Source: Faeciplasma gallinarum | GTDB lineage: Bacteria; Bacillota; Clostridia; Oscillospirales; Ruminococcaceae | Assembly: GCA_018711085.1 (NCBI GenBank) | Contig: DVIR01000011.1 | Location: forward strand, 1 to 64,000 | DNA length: 64,000 bases | Reading direction: 5' to 3' | Part shown: piece by piece, positions 17,916 to 26,851 of the stretch | Layout: every line of letters begins with the position of its first letter | Position numbering within the stretch: position 1 is the stretch's first letter | Translations under genes and position numbers: made by a program | The notes under the pieces: model-generated | Seen by the model: the letters and a program-made list of their open reading frames with translations, nothing else | Told to the model about the DNA's origin: nothing | The model's database searches: none

Positions 17916-18683
17916 TTACTTTGCGGCAAGTCCTGCGAGTTTTTTTGCCTTTGCGACTCTGGCAATCTCCCACGGCAGGTACATCAAGAACCACACTATC
18001 ACCAAAAGGACCACAAGTCCTATCTGGTACACGTCGCCGAACACGTCCTTGCACAGCTCCAAAACGGGGTTTCCCACCGTTCCGTTGAGGAACAAGAAGT
18101 TGGTGTCGAAGATGGTGTTGAGCGCCACCGCCGGCACGCATACGCCGAGCAAAAACAGCGCCACCCACGGCAAGACCTTATAGTCGGGTTTGAATCCCGA
18201 CGCCAAGAGCATGCACGGGTACAAAACAAGGAGCATATGCACCGTTTCGGAGTGCAAAAACATCACGTTCCACTGCGGCAGGCTTGTCCATGTGGGCACC
18301 AGCAGCGCAATTATCGCGCCCGGCAGGCAAAGCGCATACAGGATGTTCTTTGTCACCTTGTTGGGCTTTATGGTGTTGAAAAGCGCGACAAACAGGTTTA
18401 CCGAGCACAGATGGAAGGGCAGAAACTGCACTTCAAACTGCCCCGTCACAGCTGTTGCGACATACTTTAAAAGCTCGTCCGCCAGCATCAGAACCGTGAC
18501 GACGACAAACATCCTTCTTCTGCCCTTTTCGCCCAGATAACGAAACAAAACCATCGCCAGCGCAATAGCTGCGGCAGCTATGCCGAGCCAAAGAAAATGA
18601 GCAGATGAAAACGTGTCAAACAAAACGCGACCGCTTCCATAAGTCTGTCTAAAAGTAGCCGAAGTCATCCAAAAATCAGACAT
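17916..18683 (-). CDS. TIGR02206/YwaF-type integral membrane protein
   Basis: A 255-residue protein with about seven predicted membrane helices. It resembles the TIGR02206 (YwaF) family of Firmicute membrane proteins, with the family-typical FLPFHLCSVNLF segment (about residue 84) and later aromatic-rich helices. Function is unknown; catalytic residues are not obvious. The ATG at 18683 follows GAGGGATTGT. A 45-bp gap separates it from the small membrane protein gene upstream, so co-transcription is possible. Confidence 0.8.
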   Translation of the reverse strand: MSDFWMTSATFRQTYGSGRVLFDTFSSAHFLWLGIAAAAIALAMVLFRYLGEKGRRRMFVVVTVLMLADELLKYVATAVTGQFEVQFLPFHLCSVNLFVALFNTIKPNKVTKNILYALCLPGAIIALLVPTWTSLPQWNVMFLHSETVHMLLVLYPCMLLASGFKPDYKVLPWVALFLLGVCVPAVALNTIFDTNFLFLNGTVGNPVLELCKDVFGDVYQIGLVVLLVIVWFLMYLPWEIARVAKAKKLAGLAAK

Positions 18684-18728
18684 ACAATCCCTCGATATTC
18701 TTTTTTTAAATTTTTAAGTACTGTCCTG

Positions 18729-19037
18729 CTATCCTCTGATTACCTTTATAATTGCGTAGACAGCCCAGCCGACAATCGACGCCGTTATCACCGCTCCGGC
18801 AAAGAGCAATGCGACAAGTCCCACGACACCGCCTGCTAAAAAGCTCAAAAATCCCGTTCCCGCGCACAAAGCGACCAAGATGCAGAGCGCAACCGCCGCA
18901 AGTATCGGCACGAATTTAAGTACAAACTTTCCGATCTTAAAGCAAAGCCACAATTGCAGAGCAAATATCAATATCGCAGGCAAAACCAAAAAACCGATGG
19001 TTATCCACAGGCCGAGCATTGATATTAAAGCTAACAT
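18729..19037 (-). CDS. Small membrane protein of unknown function
   Basis: A 102-residue protein made almost entirely of hydrophobic residues, with about three membrane helices and basic residues at KIGKF and at the C-terminal KVIRG. I recognise no family. ATG 19037 is preceded by GAGGGGGAAG; a GTG six bases upstream is less likely. It lies upstream of the YwaF-like gene on the same strand. Confidence 0.65.
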   Translation of the reverse strand: MLALISMLGLWITIGFLVLPAILIFALQLWLCFKIGKFVLKFVPILAAVALCILVALCAGTGFLSFLAGGVVGLVALLFAGAVITASIVGWAVYAIIKVIRG

Positions 19038-19223
19038 CTGCACTTCCCCCTCATATGATTTACTGATTCGATTATACTATACCTATACTGTGTTTGCAAC
19101 AAGGATTTTGTTAATAATGATGAAGTTTGCGTTTATCTTTTTGAGTATTTTGACGAAAGCCTTTTTTAAAGCCGCAAAACGTGGTATAATCAACCTGTAT
19201 ATTTGCAAACAGGAGGAAAACAT

Positions 19224-20087
19224 ATGCCTTTAGCGCCTGACATAATAGAAATACATGACATAAACGCCCGAGAACTTGACCCTTACTGCCGGCTCACCGA
19301 GGCACAGCTGAGAAACCGCCTTGAGCCGCAGCTCGGCGTATTCATAGCGGAAAGCCCGAAGGTAATACGCCTTGCCCTGGACTGCGGATACCGCCCGCTG
19401 TCCATACTCACCGAAAGAAAGCACATAAACGGTCAGGCGGCGGACATAATACGCGACTGCCCCGACATACCGGTATACACGGCAAACGACGACATCCTCG
19501 AGCAGATAACCGGCTACCGTCTTACAAGGGGAGTTTTGTGCGCCATGCGGCGTCCGATACTTCCCTCCTGTGAGAAGGTTTGCGAGGGCGCATCGAGGAT
19601 AGCGGTGCTTGAAAACATAGCCGATGCCACAAACGTGGGGGCGATAATGCGCTCGGCAGCAGCTTTGGGCATTGATGCGGTGCTTGCCACGCCTTCATGC
19701 TGCGACCCGCTTTGCAGAAGAGCCGTCAGGGTGAGCATGGGCACGGTGTTTTTGGTGCCGTGGACGTACATATGCGACGGTGCGGAAGACTGGGAGAAAA
19801 ACGGCGTCAGGCGGCTTCACGAGCTTGGGTTTAAGACGGCGGCAATGGCCCTTGACGACAACTCGGTGAGCATATCCTGCCCGCAGCTAAAAGATGAGCC
19901 GAGGCTTGCGATAGTTTTGGGCACGGAGGGGGACGGCTTGTGCCGCTCGACGATTGCGGCGTGCGACTACACCGTAAAAATACCCATGTGCCACGGCGTG
20001 GACTCGCTGAACGTGGCGGCGGCAAGCGCAGTCGCGTTCTGGGAGCTGAGGAAGGAAAACGCCGGACATACCGGCGGCAGGAGATGA
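19224..20087 (+). CDS. SpoU/TrmH-family RNA 2'-O-methyltransferase
   Basis: The 287-residue SPOUT enzyme methylates ribose of rRNA or tRNA using SAM. The N-terminal substrate-binding domain is about residues 15-110. The SPOUT domain shows motif 1 (ENIADATNVGAIMRSAAALG), motif 2 (AIVLGTEGDGL) and motif 3 (VKIPMCHGVDSLNVAAASAV). The exact target nucleotide cannot be inferred. ATG 19224 follows AGGAGGAAAACAT; an in-frame ATG at 19203 lacks a ribosome site. Single gene. Confidence 0.9.
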   Translation: MPLAPDIIEIHDINARELDPYCRLTEAQLRNRLEPQLGVFIAESPKVIRLALDCGYRPLSILTERKHINGQAADIIRDCPDIPVYTANDDILEQITGYRLTRGVLCAMRRPILPSCEKVCEGASRIAVLENIADATNVGAIMRSAAALGIDAVLATPSCCDPLCRRAVRVSMGTVFLVPWTYICDGAEDWEKNGVRRLHELGFKTAAMALDDNSVSISCPQLKDEPRLAIVLGTEGDGLCRSTIAACDYTVKIPMCHGVDSLNVAAASAVAFWELRKENAGHTGGRR

Positions 20088-20185
20088 ATACAAAGGTATC
20101 GGCGGAACTGTTTATTGATTTTGCATAAAATAGTCTGGGATTTTTGCATGATTTGTCGAAGTTAATCTTGTTTCCTTGAAATATG

Positions 20186-20214
20186 TTGACATGTTGAAAT
20201 ATTTAGATTAACAT
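20186..20214 (+). promoter_or_regulatory. Promoter of the Thr-rich lipoprotein gene
   Basis: TTGACA (20186-20191) and TAACAT (20209-20214) with 17 bp spacing, about 50 bp before the start codon. Two GTTGA-type repeats flank it. Confidence 0.6.
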
Positions 20215-20266
20215 ATAAGCATAGCAACGCATATACATACGATTTCAAGGGAGGTACATCTTACTT

Positions 20267-21406
20267 ATGAAAATTCTTTCCGTAATACTTGCTGCTGTTC
20301 TTATGACGTTCCTGCTCTGCGCCTGCTCAGGTAACGGTGAGCCGCAGGAAACTACCCCCTCAACAACTGCCGCAGAAACTACATCAGCTGAAGAGGTTAC
20401 GACTGCGGATGAAGCTACTGTACCTGAAACTACAACTCCCGAAACCACTGCACCCGTTGAAACTACAGCACCTGAAGTCACAACCACTGCGCCTGAAACC
20501 ACAGAGGCAGCGACAACCACCGTCATTCCGGCTGACCCCGTCGAGACGACGGGCGAAGAGGACGAAGAGCCGGAAGAAGTTACCCCGCAAGCTCCGGTAA
20601 TAGATGCCGAGAGTTTCCCATACAACACTTACGAGCTGTCCCAAGACTACACACCGGACGATGTTGAACTGGTTGTCACCGAAATCAGAGAGGGCGGCAT
20701 AAGCTATAAGATTGTAAACAACTCCGACAGCGTAGTTTGCGTCACAAATCCTCCGACAATACACGCATATATAAACGGCGAGTGGGTCGGCGTCAGATTT
20801 TCCGACTACATAGACGACCCTATGGAAATGTGGGAAGTGCAGCCGGACGGCGAGACAATGCTTGCGCCCACAAGCCTTCACGACATCCCCAACGGTCTGT
20901 ACAGAGTGGGTCAGGCATACCAGGTCGGCTCCTTTGAAGGCGAGGTAAAGTATACATCTGTGGAGTTTGTATACACAATGGCGCCGGACAAGGCAGATGA
21001 GCCGGCTGCGGACGAGCCGAAAACCGAGGCAGACAGCTACCTGTACGACACATCCTCCTCAAGCAGGTATGACGATGCACCGGCGGTTGCGGGCATAACC
21101 CTCGAGACGGATGGCTACACCGGCGGCGACTCGATTGCATATGTCATCAAAAACGACACCGACGACACCTTGACCCTTGACAGGGAGGCGGCTATAGAGG
21201 TCTTTTTGGACGGCGGATGGAAGGAAGTGTACTTCCCGCTTGACCACGATCTGCCGATAGACTATCCGACGCTTGCGGCGCGCAGTGAAGTGGCTCAAAG
21301 CGTGAACTGCCTTGAGATGCCCGCGGGCAGGTACAGAGTTATAATCGGCTACAGGCTTTCGGATCTGACCTACCACAGCGCAGCATACGAGTTTGAGGTA
21401 AAATAA
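20267..21406 (+). CDS. Lipoprotein with Thr/Glu-rich linker and two Ig-like domains
   Basis: The 379-residue secreted lipoprotein has a signal peptide and a lipobox FLLCAC (Cys near residue 23). A linker rich in Thr, Pro and Glu in TTxPE-type repeats spans about 26-95. Two related beta-rich domains follow (about 120-240 and 270-379), separated by a second linker. Each contains an xNxSD or xNDTDD turn, an xFLxGGW or INGEWV strand and a final PxGxYRVxxxY strand. They look like bacterial Ig-like domains and are probably an internal duplication. Function is unknown; a surface-exposed binding or spacer protein is likely. The ribosome site GGGAGG precedes the ATG. Confidence 0.8.
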   Translation: MKILSVILAAVLMTFLLCACSGNGEPQETTPSTTAAETTSAEEVTTADEATVPETTTPETTAPVETTAPEVTTTAPETTEAATTTVIPADPVETTGEEDEEPEEVTPQAPVIDAESFPYNTYELSQDYTPDDVELVVTEIREGGISYKIVNNSDSVVCVTNPPTIHAYINGEWVGVRFSDYIDDPMEMWEVQPDGETMLAPTSLHDIPNGLYRVGQAYQVGSFEGEVKYTSVEFVYTMAPDKADEPAADEPKTEADSYLYDTSSSSRYDDAPAVAGITLETDGYTGGDSIAYVIKNDTDDTLTLDREAAIEVFLDGGWKEVYFPLDHDLPIDYPTLAARSEVAQSVNCLEMPAGRYRVIIGYRLSDLTYHSAAYEFEVK

Positions 21407-21464
21407 CAAGCCGAACGCTTATATTTCTTCGCGCATGACAGCACGCGACAAAATAATGACAAAG

Positions 21465-21502
21465 ATAAATCCCCCACGCCGCTGCGGCATGGGGGATTTT
21501 TG
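21465..21502. terminator. Bidirectional terminator between lipoprotein and XRE gene
   Basis: AAATCCCCCA (21467-21476) pairs with TGGGGGATTT (21490-21499), with inner CCGC/GCGG pairing and T/A-rich flanks. Confidence 0.85.
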
Positions 21503-21555
21503 CGTTCGGTTTTATATGAGTAAGCGCAGACAAAGTGTGCGCTTACTAAGCGTGC

Positions 21556-21942
21556 TCACTCAGCGTATACTCTTGTCACCACAAGCAGCACCTTGCTGTT
21601 TTCCTCTGTGATGCTGTAGTCTTTAAGGGCGGGGCGGCTGCACTTTTTCAAGCATTCAACCATGGCCTGCGCGTCCTTTCGGCTTTTCACCTCGAACGTC
21701 TCCACCGTCTTTAAAAGCTTTGCATCCGACTTGTCACCGTTGTTTTCATTCACGCAAAGCAGATAATCGGTCGTGACGTTAAAAAACGATGCAAGTATCG
21801 GCAGCATAGTTATGTCAGGGTAGTTTACAGACTTCTCCCATCGGGATATTGTCTGCACTGAAACATCCATTTTCTCGGCAAGCTGTTCCTGAGTGAGACC
21901 CCTGCTCTGCCTCAACGCCTTTATCTGCTTTCCTAAATCCAT
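21556..21942 (-). CDS. XRE-family transcriptional regulator
   Basis: The 128-residue protein has an N-terminal helix-turn-helix of the Cro/CI type (residues 5-62: LRQSRGLTQEQLAEKM, VSVQTISRWEKSVNYPDI). A short C-terminal domain of unknown ligand follows. Typical of small stand-alone regulators in clostridia; targets are unknown. It lies upstream of nothing on its own strand except the terminator at 21.5 kb. Confidence 0.88.
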   Translation of the reverse strand: MDLGKQIKALRQSRGLTQEQLAEKMDVSVQTISRWEKSVNYPDITMLPILASFFNVTTDYLLCVNENNGDKSDAKLLKTVETFEVKSRKDAQAMVECLKKCSRPALKDYSITEENSKVLLVVTRVYAE

Positions 21943-22023
21943 TATTCAACCTCACATTCATAAGTACTTAAAATTTTCATTGCCGCGGCCGGGCATGCGC
22001 GCCGCAAAAGAGCGCATTCGGCT

Positions 22024-24060
22024 TTAATAGAGCTTTGCGCCCGCCGGAATGTGGTCGTCAACCATCAGAAGGTGGAGCTTTTCCTCGCCTTCCTCGTGGT
22101 GTACGGCGCTTATCAGCATGCCGCAGGAATCGATGCCCATCATCGCCCTCGGCGGCAGGTTTACAATTGCAATGCATGTCTTGCCCACAAGCTCCTGCGG
22201 CTCGTAGTAGGCATGAATGCCGCTTAAAATCACTCTGTCCGCGCCCGTTCCGTCGTCTAAGGTGAACTTTAAGAGTTTCTTCGACTTCGGCACGGTTTCG
22301 CATGCAAGCACCTTTACCGCCCTGAAATCGGACTTTGAGAACGTCTCAAAGTCAACGTAATCCTTAAACAGCGGCTCGATCTGCACCTTTGAGAAGTCTA
22401 TCTTCTCCTGTGCTGCCGGCGCTGCCGCTTTTGGCTCGGCATCCGCGGATGCGTTTTCATTCTTTGCGCCGCCGACAGACTTCATCGTCGGGAAGAGCAA
22501 AACATCCCTTATTGCGGCGGAGCCGGTCATGAACTGCACCATTCTGTCTATGCCAAAGCCTATTCCGCCCGTGGGAGGCATGCCTATCTCCAAAGCATGC
22601 ATGAAGTCCTCGTCTATGTGGTTTGCTTCGTCGTCGCCGAGCTTTATAAGCTCCTCCTGAGCCTCGAATCTCGCCCTTTGGTCTATCGGATCGTTTAACT
22701 CGGAGTATGCGTTGGCCATTTCGGCGCAGTTGATATGCAGCTCGAATCTCTCCACGTAGTCGGGGTTGTCCGGCTTGCGCTTTGTGAGCGGCGATATTTC
22801 AACCGGATGATCCATTATAAAGGTGGGCTGAATAAGCTTGTCCTCCACATACGCCTCAAACAAGAGGTTGAGTATGTCGCCCTTATGGTGGCGCTTAGGC
22901 TCAAATTCTATATGGTGAGCCTTTGCAAGCTCAAACGCCTGCTCATCCGTCTTTATCTCGCTGAAATCTATTCCGGAATACTTTTTGACCGCATCGAGCA
23001 TGGTAATTCTCTCAAACGGCTTGTCGAGGTCGATAACGTTGCCCATGTACTCGATTTGGGTGGTGCCGACGACCTCTTTTGCGACGTGGCGGTAAAGGTT
23101 TTCGGCAAGATCCATCATGCCGTGGTAGTCGGTATACGCCTGATACAGCTCCATCAATGTGAACTCGGGGTTATGGCGGGTGTCGATGCCTTCATTTCTG
23201 AAAACTCTGCCTATCTCGTACACCCTGTCAATTCCGCCGACTATAAGTCTCTTTAAGTACAGCTCGAGCGAAATTCTGAGCTTTACATCCTCGTTTAATG
23301 CGTTGTAATGCGTTTCAAAGGGTCTTGCGCTCGCTCCGCCGGCGTTTGCCACAAGCATGGGCGTCTCAACCTCAATGAAGCCGAGGTTGTTTAAGTAGTT
23401 GCGTATGGAGCTTATTATGTGTGACCTTTGGACAAAGGTCTTTTTTACATCGGGATTTACGATGAGGTCGGTGTATCTCTGGCGGTAACGGGTGTCCCTG
23501 TCTTTTAGTCCGTGCCACTTCTCGGGCAGCGGGGTGAGCGATTTTGAAAGCAGGGTTATCCTGCCTGCGTGAAGGGATATCTCGCCCTTTTTAGTTCTGA
23601 AAACAAAGCCCTCTACTCCGACTATATCGCCTATATCCCACTTCTTAAAGTCGGCAAACTCATCCGAGCCTATGTCGTTTTGCCTTACGTAGCACTGTAT
23701 TCTGCCGCTATAGTCCTGAACGTCGATAAAGTTCGCCTTGCCCATGTCCCTGCGGCTCATTATCCTGCCCGCTATTCTCCACGTGTCGGCGTGTATCTTT
23801 TCAAGCTCTGCGGCCAAGCGCTCCTCATCGCCGCCCGCCGTCTGCTTAGCTTTCGCCTCAAGCTCCTCATAATGGCGCTTTAGCTCCTCGGCGGAGGTGT
23901 TAAAATCGTATTTTGTTATCTTGAACGGGTTCTTGCCGTCTCTTTTAAGCGCTTCGAGCTTATCTCTTCTTATCTTTTCAAGGGAGTGCAGTTCCTCGCC
24001 CGTCATCTCCTGCTCGTCGTTTTGCGCGTCAGGGTTATTTGTCATTACTTCTTCCGACAT
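22024..24060 (-). CDS. lysS: Lysyl-tRNA synthetase with C-terminal tRNA-binding (EMAP/Arc1p-like) domain
   Basis: Class II enzyme charging tRNA-Lys. At 678 residues it exceeds the usual length of about 490-500. Residues 20-515 hold the OB anticodon-binding domain and the catalytic core, with motif 2 (FRNEGIDTRHNPEFTLMELYQAY region) and motif 3 (GIGFGIDRMVQFMT). An Ala-rich linker (about 535-560) leads to a tRNA-binding domain at about 570-678, with SKSDFRAVKVLACE, LVGKTCIAIVNLPPR and GIDSCGMLISA. This domain is of the kind normally found at the C-terminus of MetRS. The gene lies 31 bp downstream of greA, the common greA-lysS order. Confidence 0.94.
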   Translation of the reverse strand: MSEEVMTNNPDAQNDEQEMTGEELHSLEKIRRDKLEALKRDGKNPFKITKYDFNTSAEELKRHYEELEAKAKQTAGGDEERLAAELEKIHADTWRIAGRIMSRRDMGKANFIDVQDYSGRIQCYVRQNDIGSDEFADFKKWDIGDIVGVEGFVFRTKKGEISLHAGRITLLSKSLTPLPEKWHGLKDRDTRYRQRYTDLIVNPDVKKTFVQRSHIISSIRNYLNNLGFIEVETPMLVANAGGASARPFETHYNALNEDVKLRISLELYLKRLIVGGIDRVYEIGRVFRNEGIDTRHNPEFTLMELYQAYTDYHGMMDLAENLYRHVAKEVVGTTQIEYMGNVIDLDKPFERITMLDAVKKYSGIDFSEIKTDEQAFELAKAHHIEFEPKRHHKGDILNLLFEAYVEDKLIQPTFIMDHPVEISPLTKRKPDNPDYVERFELHINCAEMANAYSELNDPIDQRARFEAQEELIKLGDDEANHIDEDFMHALEIGMPPTGGIGFGIDRMVQFMTGSAAIRDVLLFPTMKSVGGAKNENASADAEPKAAAPAAQEKIDFSKVQIEPLFKDYVDFETFSKSDFRAVKVLACETVPKSKKLLKFTLDDGTGADRVILSGIHAYYEPQELVGKTCIAIVNLPPRAMMGIDSCGMLISAVHHEEGEEKLHLLMVDDHIPAGAKLY

Positions 24061-24091
24061 TTTTTATTCAAACCTTTCGTATTTCGTGCTG

Positions 24092-24568
24092 TTATCTGCT
24101 TATGTTGAGCACCTCAAATTTAAGCGTTCCGGAGGGAACCTCAACCTCGAATATGTCTCCGACATGCTTTTTTAAGCATGCTTTGCCTATCGGAGATTCG
24201 TCCGATATCTTGTTGTTGTCGGGGTCGGACTCGGTAGATCCGACTATCTGGTACTCTATGATGTCGTCAAGGTCAAAGTCCTTGAGCTTTACAAACGAGC
24301 CTACGCCGACTTCGTTCATTGAAAGGCTGTCATCGTCTACAATGATTGCGTTTGCTATTATCGCCTCAAGGTCTGCTATCTGAGCCTCGAGCATGCCCTG
24401 CTCGTTTTTAGCCTCGTCGTACTCCGCGTTTTCCGAAAGGTCGCCGTAGGAACGCGCCTCCTTGAGTTTGTCGGCTACTTCCTTACGCCTTATTGTAACC
24501 AGGTACTCAAGCTCTTCCTGAAGCTTGTTAAAACCGTCTCTTGACATTGTAGTCGCTTTAATTGCCAT
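24092..24568 (-). CDS. greA: Transcription elongation factor GreA
   Basis: Stimulates RNA cleavage in backtracked RNA polymerase. The 158-residue protein shows the N-terminal coiled coil with the family motif ARSYGDLSENAEYDEAKNEQ (about 41-60) and the C-terminal FKBP-like domain ending in LKFEVLNI. The ATG follows GGAGGATTTGTT. Co-transcribed with lysS. Confidence 0.96.
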   Translation of the reverse strand: MAIKATTMSRDGFNKLQEELEYLVTIRRKEVADKLKEARSYGDLSENAEYDEAKNEQGMLEAQIADLEAIIANAIIVDDDSLSMNEVGVGSFVKLKDFDLDDIIEYQIVGSTESDPDNNKISDESPIGKACLKKHVGDIFEVEVPSGTLKFEVLNISR

Positions 24569-24697
24569 AACAAATCCTCCTATTATCAGCAGGCAAGCTG
24601 CGCGATAAATCTAAACTTTCAAATTATAATTATAACTTAGCCGGCGCACGGTGTCAAGCCGCGCAAGCCCTCATAAAGTCCCGAAAACCGCCGCCGG

Positions 24698-26191
24698 TCA
24701 CATTCCCGTGGTGGCTCTTGTATAGTCAAAGCCTCTGTCGGGAGTGAGCACGGAGCTTTTTGCCTCGAAGTATATGACTGCGTTTTTTGTGAGCGTCAGC
24801 TTTATTTCAAGCGTTTGGTCGGCGGCAAGTCTTTCAGAAGTCACAAGCGGCTTTGCCGCGCTCCTCAAAAGCTCCGCCTGCTCTTCTGACAGGCTCTGCG
24901 GCTCGCCCATGTCGTGCCAAAGCTTGAGCGGGTTGCAGGTCGCCTCGTCCACCGTCTTATAAACAAGCGAGTACTCGCCGCTCGCCGGCAGGGATATATG
25001 CATGTTTATTGTCTCGTCCGCTCCCATCGGGCAGGCGTTCCACACAATGCCCCTATAGCCCGACTCGGTCTTTACTATTACGCTGTTTCTGTCCTTGTGT
25101 ACACACTCTCCCGCAAGGTCCTTATAGAACTTGAAGGTGTAGAAGGTGGGCTTGGGTATGCATCTGTTTGCAACCAGTCCGAAGCCGCCGTGGAAAGGCG
25201 AAAACGGCACGCCCTGCTCCTCGAATATGTCGCCGAACGTCCAGTATGAATAGGACTGATTCACATCGCCCAGCCTTGAAAGCTGCTCGGCGTAAAACGC
25301 GGCGTTTAAGTTTGTGTCATGTATCGGGCAGTTTGGTATGTAGGAGGTGTTTACCTCCGTCAGATGTATCGGCAGTCCCTTAAACTCCTCAAAGCTGTCC
25401 ACTATGTCGCGGGTTGACTGCAGGTTTTCAAATCCCGCCTCTGCGTTCATCAGCTTTGCGTAGCCATAGTGCCCCTCATGCTCGGGGTTTTCGGTGGTGT
25501 AGTGATGCCTTGTGACAAAGTCGAGCTTTATGCCCTGCTCGCGGCAGAAGCTCAAAAATGCGCTTATCCACTCTCTGTCCCTCACGCCGCATATCGCCGG
25601 TCCGCCGACCTTAAACCTTTGGTCAAGCGCCTTGATTGCGTTGAAGGTCTCCTTGAAGAGCTTGAAGTATTCGTTCATATCCGCCTTGTACCAAAATCCC
25701 GGCAGGTTCGGCTCGTTCCACACCTCTATCGGGAACTCATACGCCACCTCGCCGTACCTTTGAACAAGATGCGAAAGCGTTGCGGTGACGAGTCCGCACC
25801 AGCGGGAATAATCCTTGGGCGGAGTTGTGCAGCCCTTCCAGTAGAATATGGTCTGCTCGCCCGACGCAAGCTTTTTGGGCATGAATCCAAGCTCCAAAAA
25901 CGGGCGTATGCCCAGCTCCTTATAGCTGTCCATCACAAGATCTAAATAGGTGAAGTTGTACTCGACTTTGGTCTCGCCGTTTTCCTCATACTCGTGATAT
26001 ATAGCCATGTCATCGGTAAAAAGTCCGTGACCTCTTATGTGCTTAAAGCCTATTTCCTTTTGGACGTAGCGAAGCTGTTCAAAGTATTCCTTTTGAAGCG
26101 CAAGGCCCATTCTTCCCGTTCCTATGCAAAAGTCCACCTTGTTGTTAAAAACCGCTCTGTCATTTTCCTTTACGTCTATAGATATGTTCAT
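24698..26191 (-). CDS. GH39 family glycoside hydrolase (beta-xylosidase type)
   Basis: The 497-residue intracellular enzyme, without a signal peptide, probably cleaves xylo-oligosaccharides or related beta-glycosides with retention. The N-terminus (FCIGTGRMGLALQ, RHIRGHGLF-like IGFKHIRGHG), the acid/base motif VWNEPNLPGFW (about residue 158) and the nucleophile segment HLTEVNTSY (about 277) are typical of GH39. A C-terminal beta domain follows from about residue 370. The ribosome site is AGGAGG. No transporter lies next to it; a GH43 and a GH2 enzyme are encoded elsewhere in the window. Confidence 0.88.
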   Translation of the reverse strand: MNISIDVKENDRAVFNNKVDFCIGTGRMGLALQKEYFEQLRYVQKEIGFKHIRGHGLFTDDMAIYHEYEENGETKVEYNFTYLDLVMDSYKELGIRPFLELGFMPKKLASGEQTIFYWKGCTTPPKDYSRWCGLVTATLSHLVQRYGEVAYEFPIEVWNEPNLPGFWYKADMNEYFKLFKETFNAIKALDQRFKVGGPAICGVRDREWISAFLSFCREQGIKLDFVTRHHYTTENPEHEGHYGYAKLMNAEAGFENLQSTRDIVDSFEEFKGLPIHLTEVNTSYIPNCPIHDTNLNAAFYAEQLSRLGDVNQSYSYWTFGDIFEEQGVPFSPFHGGFGLVANRCIPKPTFYTFKFYKDLAGECVHKDRNSVIVKTESGYRGIVWNACPMGADETINMHISLPASGEYSLVYKTVDEATCNPLKLWHDMGEPQSLSEEQAELLRSAAKPLVTSERLAADQTLEIKLTLTKNAVIYFEAKSSVLTPDRGFDYTRATTGM

Positions 26192-26261
26192 TGCGCTTCC
26201 TCCTTCATTATCCGCTTATACTGCCTATTTTATTGATTATATCATGGTTTTTTTAAGATGT

Positions 26262-26711
26262 CTATAATTTTAAGCTGTTTATAACGAAATATATGACGCC
26301 CCAGAGCACTCCCGCGGCGGTTCCGTAGAGTATGACCGGTCCGGCGATTGCAAACACCTTTGCGCCCACGCCCAAAATCCAGCCCTCCGAACGAAACTCC
26401 ACAGCAGGCGACACAACTGCGTTTGCGAAGCCCGTTATCGGCACAAGCGTTCCCGCTCCGCCGTGCTTTGCAACCTTCGGGTAGAGGCTGACGCCTGTCA
26501 GAACGGCGGAGAAGATTATCAGCGTCACGGATGTAAAGGCAGACGCATCCTCAGACGGCACTCCCGCAGCCTTGAAAAACTCGCATATAAGCTCTCCGGC
26601 GGCGCATATCATCCCGCCTGTCAAAAAAGCTTTCGGCACGTTTATCCACGGCTTTGACTTTCGGTATGCGCTCTGTGCGGCTTTTGAATATTCATCTTTT
26701 GATATCTGCAT
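26262..26711 (-). CDS. spoVAC: Stage V sporulation protein AC
   Basis: Membrane component of the SpoVA dipicolinic-acid channel. The 149-residue protein has about four membrane helices and the family core YPKVAKHGGAGTLVPITGFAN, with FRSEGWILGVGAKVF following. The N-terminal extension (DEYSKAAQSAYRKSKPWIN) favours SpoVAC over the similar SpoVAE. The ribosome site is AAGGAGG. The usual partners spoVAD and spoVAE are not next to it in this window. Confidence 0.85.
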   Translation of the reverse strand: MQISKDEYSKAAQSAYRKSKPWINVPKAFLTGGMICAAGELICEFFKAAGVPSEDASAFTSVTLIIFSAVLTGVSLYPKVAKHGGAGTLVPITGFANAVVSPAVEFRSEGWILGVGAKVFAIAGPVILYGTAAGVLWGVIYFVINSLKL

Positions 26712-26851
26712 GAGAAGTATCCTCCTTAAAGCTAAAATCTCATGTTGATATGGTTTGCCGCGGCGGGCGATTTATTCGCACCGCTATTGAATTTGCCGCT
26801 TATACATGCTAAAATATCATAAATACATGGTCAAAAAGCGAGGCGAGACTC

